A stretch of DNA of 64,000 nt from Hirschia sp964351655 (GTDB lineage Bacteria > Pseudomonadota > Alphaproteobacteria > Caulobacterales > Hyphomonadaceae): contig CAYGPD010000001.1 in NCBI GenBank assembly GCA_964351655.1, forward strand, positions 62,001 to 126,000, written 5' to 3'. Below the pieces are notes generated by a model, which saw nothing but the letters and a program-made list of their open reading frames with translations, did no database searches and was not told the DNA's origin. Position numbers and translations under genes: made by a program. This document shows, one piece after another, positions 42,529 through 50,990 of this stretch. The number at the start of each line of letters is the position of its first letter. Within the stretch, counting starts at the first letter, position 1.

Positions 42529-43092
42529 CTATTTCTTGTTCTTCTTTTTCTTGCCGGAAGTCTTTTTTTTTGACTTCTTTTTATCGCCCTTGGATTTATC
42601 TTTGTTCTTGCCACTTGCTTTGGGCGGCTCTCCACCTTCAGCTGCAGTGTGAAGCAGAGCGAGGGTTGCAAGGAAGGATTTTCTCTTGTTTTTGGGGAGA
42701 GACTGAAGTAGCGCTTTATCTACGGTTTGCATCGCTGGCATGGCTTCATCAAGCGCTTCACGTCCTGCATCGGTAAGAAATACAGATTTGGCACGTGCAT
42801 CGGTCTCAGCGGCGCTACGCGAAACGAGGCCTTTCATTTCCATGCGTGCGATCATGTCTGCCAATGTGGAGCGGTCGATACCTGTTGTATTGACGAGGTC
42901 TGATTGGCTGAGACCTTCATTTTCTGCAACAGCAGCCAGAACAACCGATTGGCGAAGCGTGACATTATCTGCGAGGCCAAGGTCTGAATAAATCTCGGTG
43001 GCAAATTGTTGAGAACGACGCAAAAGATGCGCAGGAGACTCGCTGAGTTTGAAACTTGAATCTTCGTCAGATTTTGAATTTTCTTCAGACAT
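42529..43092 (-). CDS. MarR-family regulator with lysine-rich tail
   Basis: 187 aa from the ATG at 43092 (a GTG at 43101 is also possible). The winged helix-turn-helix spans roughly residues 40-130 (LSQSDLVNTTGIDRSTLADM, then RMEMKGLVSRSAAETDARAK). The last 35 residues are almost all Lys, Ser and Gly (GDKKKSKKKTSGKKKKNKK). Such a tail could bind nucleic acid non-specifically or the membrane. Targets unknown. Confidence 0.85.
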   Translation of the reverse strand: MSEENSKSDEDSSFKLSESPAHLLRRSQQFATEIYSDLGLADNVTLRQSVVLAAVAENEGLSQSDLVNTTGIDRSTLADMIARMEMKGLVSRSAAETDARAKSVFLTDAGREALDEAMPAMQTVDKALLQSLPKNKRKSFLATLALLHTAAEGGEPPKASGKNKDKSKGDKKKSKKKTSGKKKKNKK

Positions 43093-43274
43093 CGGCCCCA
43101 CCCATTTTAATACTCAAGGTTTAAGGAAACTCTTTCATCCGTTGTCTGACTACATAGTTCGCTTTTGTCTGGCAAATGAAGGTTTCGTGTCAGTTCGCCT
43201 AAAGGTGGGTATAAGTCGCATGCATTCTCTTGTTTAGAGAATACATGGGTGGTTTTGCTTGGCAGATGCGTTGA

Positions 43275-43943
43275 TTATTTATTCTCTGCTTTAGAGCCAA
43301 AAGCATCATCATTTGAGTGTTTCATTAGATACGGCATGTTTGCCATCATGAATAAGAATGTTGCGGGCATAACCAAGAAAATTTTGGAGTTTGCCCAAAA
43401 ATCTTCTGTTTGTGTGCGCCATAAAAATTCATTTAATACGGCTAGTGCAATATAAAATAATCCCCACCGGATAGCGAACACTTTCCATGCATAATCTGGG
43501 AGATCAAAAGCATGCTGAAATGCGATTTTCCAGACGTTTTTGCCAAAAGCTAGACCACCAAATATCAATCCAGCGAAGAGCAAATTGATGATGGTGGGTT
43601 TATAGTAAGCAAATTCAGGGCTTTGCAGATAAATGGTCAGCCCACCGAACACGGTAACGATGACCCCTGTAACGATAAGCATGGGGGAGATAGGTTCTTT
43701 TTTATAGACCGTCCAACCGATGACCGCAAAAATAGCTGCCATGAAGACACCTGTTCCCCAGTAAATTGCTGTTTCTTTTGCGAAAAGCCCGCCGCCTTCA
43801 GGCATGCGGCGCACAAGGTTGTAGACGACGACAAAGAGCAAAACAGGGCCAAGCTCACGCCATATCTTGCCTGCGCCTCCAGATTTGGTAGGGGCGGAAT
43901 CCGCTGTTGCGTCTACTGAAGTGTCTTTTGAAATATCTGTCAT
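43275..43943 (-). CDS. yciB: Septation/intracellular-membrane protein YciB (IspZ family)
   Basis: 222 aa with five or six helices: LGPVLLFVVVYNLVRR near the start, GVFMAAIFAVIGWTVYKKEP, GGLTIYLQSPEFAYYKPTII and LNEFLWRTQTEDFWANSKIF are all family signatures. Acts in envelope integrity and interacts with the divisome and elongasome in E. coli. It lies near ftsY, as in many alphaproteobacteria. Confidence 0.93.
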   Translation of the reverse strand: MTDISKDTSVDATADSAPTKSGGAGKIWRELGPVLLFVVVYNLVRRMPEGGGLFAKETAIYWGTGVFMAAIFAVIGWTVYKKEPISPMLIVTGVIVTVFGGLTIYLQSPEFAYYKPTIINLLFAGLIFGGLAFGKNVWKIAFQHAFDLPDYAWKVFAIRWGLFYIALAVLNEFLWRTQTEDFWANSKIFLVMPATFLFMMANMPYLMKHSNDDAFGSKAENK

Positions 43944-43993
43944 ATGCTTGATATGGCCTGCTTGTGGTGGGATGTCACGATTATTTAAAGAAA

Positions 43994-45433
43994 TTAGGCG
44001 GAATTGGAGCGTTTAAAGCTTTTTACAAGGTCACGCGCACCGCCAGCATTTAAGCCGATAGCTAGAATTGCGTAAGCGATGCCGCCAAGTGTTGCTTTCA
44101 ACATCAGCTCAGGGAATGCGCCTATTGCTGGAAGCAGATATACAACGCCTGCCATCCCCGCACATGCTATCGCAATGAGCGTTAGGTCTTTTATCGGAAT
44201 GGGGAGGGCGATGAAACGGCGTCCAACTCCCATAACGAGCAGCAGTGCGAGAACGTAGCAAAACACAGTCGCATATACAGCGCCCATTAAGCCAATGCGT
44301 GGCAACAAGATTATATTGAGAATGACGTTTAGAACGGTTGGAATAATCATGAGCGATGCGCGTAGAGCAGTTTTTTTAGAAAGCTGGAAAGCTTCTGAGA
44401 AATAATAAATGATGAACCCATTTATCAGGCCAGCCGCCGCGATCCAAGGTATTGTAAGGGCTGCTTGATCGCGTAATTCTTCGCCGATCATAAATTGTGC
44501 GAGAGGTTGAGCCACCATTGCGAGGCCTGTTGCGGCAGGCAATGCGATAAGCATCAGCAAGCGGGCCATGTTTTTTCCAGGTTCTGCAATGCCGCTCATT
44601 CCATGTTTTTCATAACTTGCCATGAGCAAAGGTGCACCCGCCATGGCTCCCCACATGCAAAGAAGACGAATAGTTTGGTCTGAGACACCATATCCGGCGG
44701 CATAGGCACCGACGGCGGCGTTATCAAGGAAATAGGCGATTAGGAAGCGATCTCCCGCGCCAAGGGCTATTTCTAGGAGGAGGGCTAAAGCGAGAGGCAT
44801 ACCATAGGCAAAATAGCTTTTGGCGCGGCTCGTTTCAAAACGGCCTCCTTTGGAGAGATTCCAGAGGTATTGACCCTGAATTGCAGCGAATAAGACGCCG
44901 CTAATGGCAAGGCCGATAAAAGGGGCAGCGGCACCTGCTTGGGTACGCCATGCAAAGTATAATCCGCCTGCAAACCCCAACAGGATGTGGGCGATACTAA
45001 TTTTCGCAAATCTGGAGACCTGCTGGCGTGCTTTATGGATTTCCAAACTCATCTGGATGATTGAAAAACAGGGCATAGATAAAGCGAGCCATATTATAGC
45101 AGCTTGCATTTTGGGATCACCGCCCACGATGAGCCATCCCGCACCAACGATTAAAAGCGCGGGGATAAGTGACAGCATTGAGAGGGTGATGGATGTGCGA
45201 ATGTGGTCATTCATGCCCCCACGTGCTTCAGCTTCTCCGGCAAAACGATAGGCAGCGGCTTCGACCCATGTTAGCGTTGTTGTATGAGAGGCGGACATGA
45301 TGGTGAGTATAAGGGCGTAGCGTCCGTAATCATCAGCACCTAGCAGACGTGTATAGGCGTAGACGGCTCCAAAAGACACAAGCCCTTGGATGACATTGGC
45401 GGGAAGATAGCCAAAGAGATGACGCCAGATCAT
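43994..45433 (-). CDS. Polysaccharide/oligosaccharide flippase (Wzx-like, MATE fold)
   Basis: 479 aa with 12-14 predicted helices. The N-terminal GYLPANVIQGLVSFGAVYAYT and the repeated Gly/Ala-rich helices match oligosaccharide flippases that move lipid-linked glycans across the inner membrane. It sits between yciB and ftsY without a glycan operon, but two glycosyltransferases occur elsewhere in the window. Substrate unknown. Confidence 0.82.
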   Translation of the reverse strand: MIWRHLFGYLPANVIQGLVSFGAVYAYTRLLGADDYGRYALILTIMSASHTTTLTWVEAAAYRFAGEAEARGGMNDHIRTSITLSMLSLIPALLIVGAGWLIVGGDPKMQAAIIWLALSMPCFSIIQMSLEIHKARQQVSRFAKISIAHILLGFAGGLYFAWRTQAGAAAPFIGLAISGVLFAAIQGQYLWNLSKGGRFETSRAKSYFAYGMPLALALLLEIALGAGDRFLIAYFLDNAAVGAYAAGYGVSDQTIRLLCMWGAMAGAPLLMASYEKHGMSGIAEPGKNMARLLMLIALPAATGLAMVAQPLAQFMIGEELRDQAALTIPWIAAAGLINGFIIYYFSEAFQLSKKTALRASLMIIPTVLNVILNIILLPRIGLMGAVYATVFCYVLALLLVMGVGRRFIALPIPIKDLTLIAIACAGMAGVVYLLPAIGAFPELMLKATLGGIAYAILAIGLNAGGARDLVKSFKRSNSA

Positions 45434-45548
45434 GGTTTAAATTCCATCCCGCTTGATTAGAACATGCATATTGCGGCGGACATTAATACTGTTTCTAAAA
45501 CAAGTGATTAAAGCCTTGCTACATTAAAAATGGGTGTGATATTTTGCG

Positions 45549-47480
45549 TTATTCCCCGGTCACATCATCGCTGAGTCCGACCAATGCGTTTGCAAATGCT
45601 TGTGCTGAGAAGGGGTAAAGGTCTTCTGCTTTCTCACCAATACCGACAAAGTGGATGGGTATTTCATGCTTATCTGCAATGGCGACAAGGACACCCCCTT
45701 TGGCTGTTCCGTCAAGTTTGGTCATCACCAAGCCAGTCACGCCGGCAGTGTGTTTAAAGGCTTCTACTTGCGAGAGTGCATTCTGTCCAACTGTTGCATC
45801 GAGTACTAGAATAACATCATGCGGCGCGGTTGGTTCAACCTTGCGAATGGCGCGGACAACTTTTGCAAGTTCATCCATAAGCTCGGTTCGATTTTGTAGG
45901 CGGCCCGCAGTATCTATTAAAACGAGGTCGCGATTCTCACGCTTTGCCTGTTGGATAGCGTCAAATGCAAGGCCAGCAGAATCGGCTCCGTCGGGGCGCG
46001 ATAGGAAACCAGCATTGGCGCGGTCTGCCCAGACCTTTAATTGCTCAACAGCGGCGGCGCGGAATGTGTCTCCAGCTGCGAGTAAAATATCAGCGCCTTG
46101 GGCAGACAGTTTGCTCGCGATTTTACCAATCGTGGTTGTTTTACCTGATCCATTGACACCGACAAATAAAACAACGCGTGGAGACGGGCCTTCCGAAAGG
46201 TCTAATATTTCTTCACGTGGTTTTAAAACACGAGCTATTTCAGTAGCTAAGGCTGATTTTATCTCTTCATCTGTGACCTCTTTGTCGAAACGGTCTTTGC
46301 GGATGTTCTCGCAGACGCGCATGGCGACATTGGCACCTAAGTCCGATGAGATAAGCAGATCTTCAAGGTCCTCTAACGTGTCATCGTCGAGTTTTTTCTT
46401 CGTGAAAACAGAGGTAATGCCGTCCGCAAGCTTAGAGGATGAGCGTTTAAGACCTTGGCTCATACGGGAGAAGAAGCCAGGCTTCTTGGTTTCTGCTATA
46501 GGGCTGATGTTCTCGTGCTCTGTCTCCGCTGGTGGTGAGACGGCAGGATGCTCAGTCTCTGCCTCCAAGGTCGTGAGTGCCTGCTCTTCAGCTGCATTTT
46601 CAGTGATGTCATAAGCCGGCGTGTCTTCTTCAAACGTGTCCTCAGCGAGCTTAACGGCTGCGTTAGTTTCTTCATCTGAGATGGATAACGCATCGGCTGA
46701 GTTTTTAGATGTGCTTTCCGAAGCGTTGGATAAGTTTTCAACTACTTCTGGAGATTTAGACTCGGTTTCTGGTGTCAGAGCGGCAGTTGGCGCGTCTTCG
46801 GATTCCTTCTCCATGAATTGATTGAAGGGAGGAGGTGTCTCGTCTTCGTCTTCTATTGAAATTGACTTTTCTTCGTCAGTTTCAGAAGCTTTGATAGGCT
46901 CATCTAACGTGTTGTTTGCCGGTACGGTTTGTTCCGAATTCGAAGGTTTTGTAATTTTTTCGCTTTCATCCTTAACGGTGGATGGTGCAGGCGTCTCAAC
47001 AAGGTCTTCAGTGGGAGCTTCGGGCGGTGTTTCAATGTTTGATGGTACAGACGGTTCTATATTTTTAGTGGCTTCAGGCGTTGATATTGGGGGCTCAAAC
47101 CCATCATCATCCCTGAATGGTGCATGAGATGTTACAGCGTCTTTATCATAGGGATCTTTGAAGTAATTTTCTACGTCAGCTTTTACTTCTGCATCGAGAG
47201 CTGCTTCTTCCGCAGCTTTCTTCTTGGCACCAAACAGCCCTCCGAATAAGCTTTTTTTCTCGGGCGCTTTTTCGGCATCAAGTATTTCAAGAACTGCTTC
47301 CGGTGTATCGATAGCGGGTGTGTCAGATAATTGTGTATCTGATTGAGTTGGCTCAAGGCTTTCCTCTGAAGTGTCTTTGGGGGCAGCAATTTCAATGCCT
47401 GCGTCCTGTGGTGGATTTGGCTCAATGGGTGTCTCGCCAGATTTGTCAGCTTTTTTCTTTTTTCCAAACCACAATATCAT
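45549..47480 (-). CDS. ftsY: Signal recognition particle receptor FtsY
   Basis: 643 aa. The C-terminal ~300 residues form the NG GTPase: G1 FVGVNGSGKTTTIGKIA, G3 LIDTAGRLQNR, G4 TKLDGTAKGG. Before it lies a ~330-residue acidic, Pro/Glu/Ser-rich A domain, starting MILWFGKKKKADKSGE, longer than E. coli's. It docks ribosome-SRP complexes at the membrane and partners Ffh. It overlaps mtaB by four bases. Confidence 0.96.
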   Translation of the reverse strand: MILWFGKKKKADKSGETPIEPNPPQDAGIEIAAPKDTSEESLEPTQSDTQLSDTPAIDTPEAVLEILDAEKAPEKKSLFGGLFGAKKKAAEEAALDAEVKADVENYFKDPYDKDAVTSHAPFRDDDGFEPPISTPEATKNIEPSVPSNIETPPEAPTEDLVETPAPSTVKDESEKITKPSNSEQTVPANNTLDEPIKASETDEEKSISIEDEDETPPPFNQFMEKESEDAPTAALTPETESKSPEVVENLSNASESTSKNSADALSISDEETNAAVKLAEDTFEEDTPAYDITENAAEEQALTTLEAETEHPAVSPPAETEHENISPIAETKKPGFFSRMSQGLKRSSSKLADGITSVFTKKKLDDDTLEDLEDLLISSDLGANVAMRVCENIRKDRFDKEVTDEEIKSALATEIARVLKPREEILDLSEGPSPRVVLFVGVNGSGKTTTIGKIASKLSAQGADILLAAGDTFRAAAVEQLKVWADRANAGFLSRPDGADSAGLAFDAIQQAKRENRDLVLIDTAGRLQNRTELMDELAKVVRAIRKVEPTAPHDVILVLDATVGQNALSQVEAFKHTAGVTGLVMTKLDGTAKGGVLVAIADKHEIPIHFVGIGEKAEDLYPFSAQAFANALVGLSDDVTGE

Positions 47481-48832
47481 AGCATGCGTCCTATCAAATC
47501 TGTTCCATTGTGTGCGTAGAGTTCGAGTGTAACAATGCTCCCAGCGTCTGGGGCATCGCCCTCTATACGAATGGGTGCAAAGTCTGGCAGTCGAGCGCGG
47601 CCACCCATTTCTACAAGTGCATTTTGTGTTGTACCGACATGGCGTTCTAGACGTAGTTTGAGCCTGTCTTCACCCTTTGCGCGCAAACGCGCGGCACGGG
47701 CTTTGACAATATCCCCATTAAGCTGGGGCATACGAGCAGCTGGTGTGCCTGGTCGCGCTGAATACGGGAAGACATGCAAGTAATCTAATCCGCATTCATC
47801 CACGGACGCCAATGTGTTCTCGAACATTTCATCGGTTTCAGTTGGGAAGCCCGCAATAAGGTCTGCACCAAAGGAAATATCGGGGCGAACAGCACGAAGG
47901 CGCGTGCAAAGATCAATTGCGTCTTCGCGGGAATGGCGACGTTTCATGCGTTTTAAGATCATATTGTCGCCCGCCTGAAAGGACAGGTGAAGGTGCGGAG
48001 CGATGCGCATATCATTTGCGATGAGATCAAAGAGCTGATCGTCAATTTCAATCGCATCAATAGATGATAAGCGAAGTTGTTTTAAATCCGGTGCTAGTTT
48101 GAGAATACGCGCAACGAGATTACCAAGATTGGGTTTGTTTGGCAGGTCAGCGCCCCATGAAGTGAGATCAACGCCTGTTAGCACGACTTCGTAATGGCCT
48201 TTAAGCACCAATTGCTGAACTTGCCCCACGACTTCACCGGCAGGTACTGAACGAGAATTTCCGCGACCATAGGGGATGATGCAAAACGTGCAGCGGTGAT
48301 CACACCCTGTTTGCACTTGCACAAAAGCGCGCGCGCGTCCTTCAAGCCCATCAACGAGGTGTCCGGCTGTTTCGGTCACAGACATAATGTCATTCACGAC
48401 CGCTTTGGGCGCTGTTTGATTCAGAAGGGTGGAGGGCTTGAATGTGCCTTCCTGCATTTTCTCATTATTGCCGATAACGCGCGTAACTTCAGGCATTTTG
48501 GCAAACATATCAGGATCAATTTGCGCAGCGCAACCGGTAACGATTATTGGTGTATCTGGGCGATCCTTGTGCGCGCGTCGAATGGTTTGGCGCGCTTGCC
48601 TTACCGCTTCATTAGTAACGGCGCATGTGTTGACGATAATGGCGTTTTCTAGCCCCGCACTAGAGGCATGATTACGCATGACCTCGCTCTCATAGGAGTT
48701 CAGGCGGCATCCTAGCGTTAGGATATCAACGCCAGACGCAGGTTCCCCATTGCGCACTTCTTGTGAAGAGGCAGGTTCATTTGCAGATTGGGCGACAATT
48801 GCAGGCGCGGAGGAGGGCGTGTGTTGTGTCAT
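47477..48832 (-). CDS. mtaB: tRNA (N6-threonylcarbamoyladenosine37-C2)-methylthiotransferase
   Basis: 451 aa. Radical-SAM methylthiotransferase: N-terminal UPF0004 domain (ILTLGCRLNSYESEVM, plus the later Cys in NTCAVTNEAVRQAR), SAM cluster C-x3-C-x2-C in GCDHRCTFCIIPYGRGNSRS, and a C-terminal TRAM-like domain. It converts t6A to ms2t6A, so it acts downstream of TsaD (also in this window). It has a ~35-residue low-complexity N-terminal extension. Overlap with ftsY indicates co-translation. Confidence 0.94.
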   Translation of the reverse strand: MTQHTPSSAPAIVAQSANEPASSQEVRNGEPASGVDILTLGCRLNSYESEVMRNHASSAGLENAIIVNTCAVTNEAVRQARQTIRRAHKDRPDTPIIVTGCAAQIDPDMFAKMPEVTRVIGNNEKMQEGTFKPSTLLNQTAPKAVVNDIMSVTETAGHLVDGLEGRARAFVQVQTGCDHRCTFCIIPYGRGNSRSVPAGEVVGQVQQLVLKGHYEVVLTGVDLTSWGADLPNKPNLGNLVARILKLAPDLKQLRLSSIDAIEIDDQLFDLIANDMRIAPHLHLSFQAGDNMILKRMKRRHSREDAIDLCTRLRAVRPDISFGADLIAGFPTETDEMFENTLASVDECGLDYLHVFPYSARPGTPAARMPQLNGDIVKARAARLRAKGEDRLKLRLERHVGTTQNALVEMGGRARLPDFAPIRIEGDAPDAGSIVTLELYAHNGTDLIGRML

Positions 48833-49000
48833 TGGCCCTTAAATGCGCGTCTATGGAAGATTTTGCAAGAGAAGAGATATAGATATAGAGGTATGAATAC
48901 TTTGTGTGAGTGTTGATAATAACAGCGGACTTGATCATAAAATTGAAATACCGACATCCAATTAGGGGTTTTAGCTTGCATAACTGAAACTGACGTCATA

Positions 49001-49017
49001 ATGTTACATTATAACAT
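49001..49017. promoter_or_regulatory. Zur-type operator upstream of merC
   Basis: ATGTTACATTATAACAT is a 17-bp palindrome with ATGTTA/TAACAT arms five bases apart, the form of Zur boxes known in proteobacteria (ATGTTATANTATAACAT). It ends 20 bases before the merC start, where it would overlap the promoter. Assignment is by consensus only. Confidence 0.55.
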
Positions 49018-49037
49018 AACTATAAGGTGTAGTGCTT

Positions 49038-49406
49038 ATGATGAATGTCGCGCGTTTGGATGCTGTCGCAATTGGACTGTCAGGTATTTGTGTAATTCAC
49101 TGTTTAGTGCTGCCGGCATTCGTCGCTTTTATTCCGGTTTTTAGCCAGTTTTCAGAGGCTGAATGGGTGCACAAAATACTTGTTCTACTGGCATTGCCTG
49201 TATCTGGATTTGCGATACTTCGATCCACGGCTGGAACCAATAGAACCATGTTTATCTCGCTCGTTGTGATTGGTGGGCTGCTATTGTTTGCCGGTGCTTT
49301 TGTTGAACAATTTCATCAAGTTGAAGTTGTCTTTACTCTATTGGGCGCGCTAACTTTATCTTTAGCGCATTTTATTCGATGGCGGCATTCACATTTGAAA
49401 TTCTAA
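49038..49406 (+). CDS. MerC-domain small membrane protein
   Basis: About 122 aa from the ATG at 49038; a GTG at 49032 is the longest start. Four helices. The MerC signature LDAVAIGLSGICVIHCLVLP contains the paired Cys residues expected to bind a metal in the membrane, and HFIRWRHSH at the C-terminus is His-rich. MerC in mercury operons imports Hg(II), but no other mer gene is present. The Zur-like operator argues for a role in zinc, inferred only. Confidence 0.8.
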   Translation: MMNVARLDAVAIGLSGICVIHCLVLPAFVAFIPVFSQFSEAEWVHKILVLLALPVSGFAILRSTAGTNRTMFISLVVIGGLLLFAGAFVEQFHQVEVVFTLLGALTLSLAHFIRWRHSHLKF

Positions 49407-49416
49407 TGAAAATATT

Positions 49417-49473
49417 GCTTCACCGCGCTAAGCATCGATATTGATACAATATCGATGCTTAGCGCGGTGAAGC
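49417..49473. repeat. Perfect 27-bp inverted repeat with 3-base loop
   Basis: The 27 bases at 49417-49443 (starting GCTTCACCGCGCTAAGCAT) are exactly complementary to 49447-49473, with ATA between. It lies between the ends of the convergent merC and SRPBCC genes. It could act as a bidirectional terminator (T-rich flanks on both sides), but the stem is far longer than usual terminators. Confidence 0.75.
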
Positions 49474-49483
49474 TGTTTGTTTT

Positions 49484-49906
49484 CTAGCTTACCACATGGC
49501 GTAAACGCAAGAAGTGTTCATCCCAGCCCTTGTCATGGGCCTGAGCCATGTTGAACACGCCGTCTTCGACCAATTCAAAGCCTGTGTGAACGAGGGTAAG
49601 GAGGGTGCCACCTTCAATTTCTGTGAGTGTCCACGTGCACACGGTGTTTTTTTCTTGTAGCATGGGGTGGGTGAAGGTGTGGACCAGTTTATTGGGCGCA
49701 TCGCTTAGCAATACTTCCCCCCAGATCACTATGTCGCCTTCTTTGCCCATTGTGTTGGTCTCTATTTTATAAGGGCCGCCTTCGGCAAGGTCACAACTGC
49801 CTTTGTGAAACCATGTTGCGAGTAGGTCGGCTCGTGTCAAGAATTTCCAGACATGATGGGGCGGAGCTTTCAGGATAATTGTCTTGGTGAGCGATACTTC
49901 AGTCAT
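49484..49906 (-). CDS. SRPBCC/AHSA1-like domain protein
   Basis: 140 aa of START-like fold: TKTIILKAPPHHVWKFLTR at the N-terminus, FTHPMLQEKNTVCTWTLTE in the middle, then KGWDEHFLRLRHVV. AHSA1-like bacterial proteins bind hydrophobic ligands. It is preceded by an ArsR-type regulator with an eight-base overlap, a widespread gene pairing. Ligand unknown. Confidence 0.88.
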   Translation of the reverse strand: MTEVSLTKTIILKAPPHHVWKFLTRADLLATWFHKGSCDLAEGGPYKIETNTMGKEGDIVIWGEVLLSDAPNKLVHTFTHPMLQEKNTVCTWTLTEIEGGTLLTLVHTGFELVEDGVFNMAQAHDKGWDEHFLRLRHVVS

Positions 49907-50213
49907 TTGGTGCCTCCACGGCTTGTTTGAGTAGGATTAGGCGTTCATCCCAGAATTGATTGATCCATTCTGCGGCTGTTTTGAGTGATTGCGGGTTGAT
50001 GTGATTTATACGTTCGCGACCATTTTCAGTAACTGTAATGAGGTTTCCCTCTCTGAGAATTTTTAAGTGCTTTGCAACAGCGGGGCGGGTTATTTGAAAA
50101 GCGGAAGCGATGTCGCTTATGGGGCGGTCGCTTTCCGCCAGCATGGACAAAATGGCGCGCCGTGTAGGGTCTGCTAGTGCGCGGAATATTGGTTGGTGGG
50201 CGTCTAATTGCAT
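49899..50213 (-). CDS. ArsR-family transcriptional regulator
   Basis: 104-aa winged helix: IFRALADPTRRAILSMLAES, then the recognition helix region SDIASAFQITRPAVAKHLK. No metal-binding CxC or other Cys is visible, so it is likely not metal-sensing. It is coupled to the SRPBCC gene and, from the two palindromes at 50230-50273, probably represses its own operon. Confidence 0.92.
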   Translation of the reverse strand: MQLDAHQPIFRALADPTRRAILSMLAESDRPISDIASAFQITRPAVAKHLKILREGNLITVTENGRERINHINPQSLKTAAEWINQFWDERLILLKQAVEAPND

Positions 50214-50229
50214 AATATGGAACCTTTCG

Positions 50230-50273
50230 GTTTCATTTATATGAAACTAAATGGTTTCATGTCAATATGAAAA
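50230..50273. promoter_or_regulatory. Two adjacent palindromes, likely ArsR operator
   Basis: GTTTCAT-TTAT-ATGAAAC (50230-50247) and GTTTCAT-GTCAAT-ATGAAA (from 50254) share identical half-sites. They lie 17-60 bases upstream of the ArsR start. Two copies are consistent with cooperative repression. Confidence 0.6.
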
Positions 50274-50306
50274 ATAAAAAAGCGGACACTGTGAGGCGTC
50301 CGCTTT
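50271..50306 (-). terminator. Intrinsic terminator after the EF-hand gene
   Basis: AAAGCGGAC (50279-50287) / GTCCGCTTT (50298-50306). On the minus strand the stem is followed by a run of Us. The stop codon at 50330 is 24 bases away. Confidence 0.8.
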
Positions 50307-50329
50307 CTGGTGTTTTAAAATATGAGGAT

Positions 50330-50902
50330 CTAGCGAGGAGGGCCTTTGCCGCCACCGCCTTCACCTTTGCCGCCACTGGAGCGTTGTTTGCTGCCCCCTC
50401 CGGATTGGCTGCGCATACTTGGCATTTTTACTAATAATTCAGAGCGATTGAGAGTGCCGTTCTTGTCTTTGTCTAGGAGATCAAAATTACGACGTAGGCA
50501 GGTTTCAAATTCAAGCTGGGTTATGGAGCCGCTTAGGTCTGTATCAAATCCGATAAAACTTGGCATGGCTTCGGCGTGGCCCAAATAGATAGTCGCCCAT
50601 GATTGGTAATCAAAATTGCGCAATTGGGAGTCTTCTTCCAATCCCATAATGGCCCAATTCGTATCCACAAATCTGTTGAGTTCATCAATGGATGTATATC
50701 CATCTTGATCTGCATCCATGCTTGCGAAGAGCAAATTTAGAGGCGCTGCGACAAAACCCATTGTCGAGAGATTGCCTTGATCGGGAGGGCCACCTCGTCC
50801 GCCTCCACGTTCTGGTGGTTTATGCGAGGCACATGATGCGGCGAATAATAGGCTTGCAGCGAGTGTTAGTTTGGCGACAGCCCCAATTTTAAAATCGAAC
50901 AA
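50330..50902 (-). CDS. EF-hand lipoprotein
   Basis: 190 aa. Lipobox (LTLAASLLFAASCAS, Cys at about residue 25). Three EF-hand loops: MDADQDGYTSIDELN (about 62), FDTDLSGSITQLEFE (about 120) and LDKDKNGTLNRSELL (about 141), all with the D-x-D-x-[DSN]-G pattern. The extremes are Gly/Arg-rich (ERGGGRGGPP) and Gly/Lys-rich (SSGGKGEGGGGKGPPR). A periplasmic calcium-binding protein of unknown role. Confidence 0.82.
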   Translation of the reverse strand: MFDFKIGAVAKLTLAASLLFAASCASHKPPERGGGRGGPPDQGNLSTMGFVAAPLNLLFASMDADQDGYTSIDELNRFVDTNWAIMGLEEDSQLRNFDYQSWATIYLGHAEAMPSFIGFDTDLSGSITQLEFETCLRRNFDLLDKDKNGTLNRSELLVKMPSMRSQSGGGSKQRSSGGKGEGGGGKGPPR

Positions 50903-50990
50903 TTTGAAAGTCTCTCATTTGGCAAAATTGCCCCCGATAATATCCCTATAGGTCTAACGGTGCAGAAGAGAAAAACTGTCGAATTTTATT

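Noticed and set aside
45655..46614. Plus-strand 319-aa frame opposite ftsY
   Set aside because: It is antisense to the FtsY GTPase domain, has no SD or family resemblance and a biased Ser/Arg composition.
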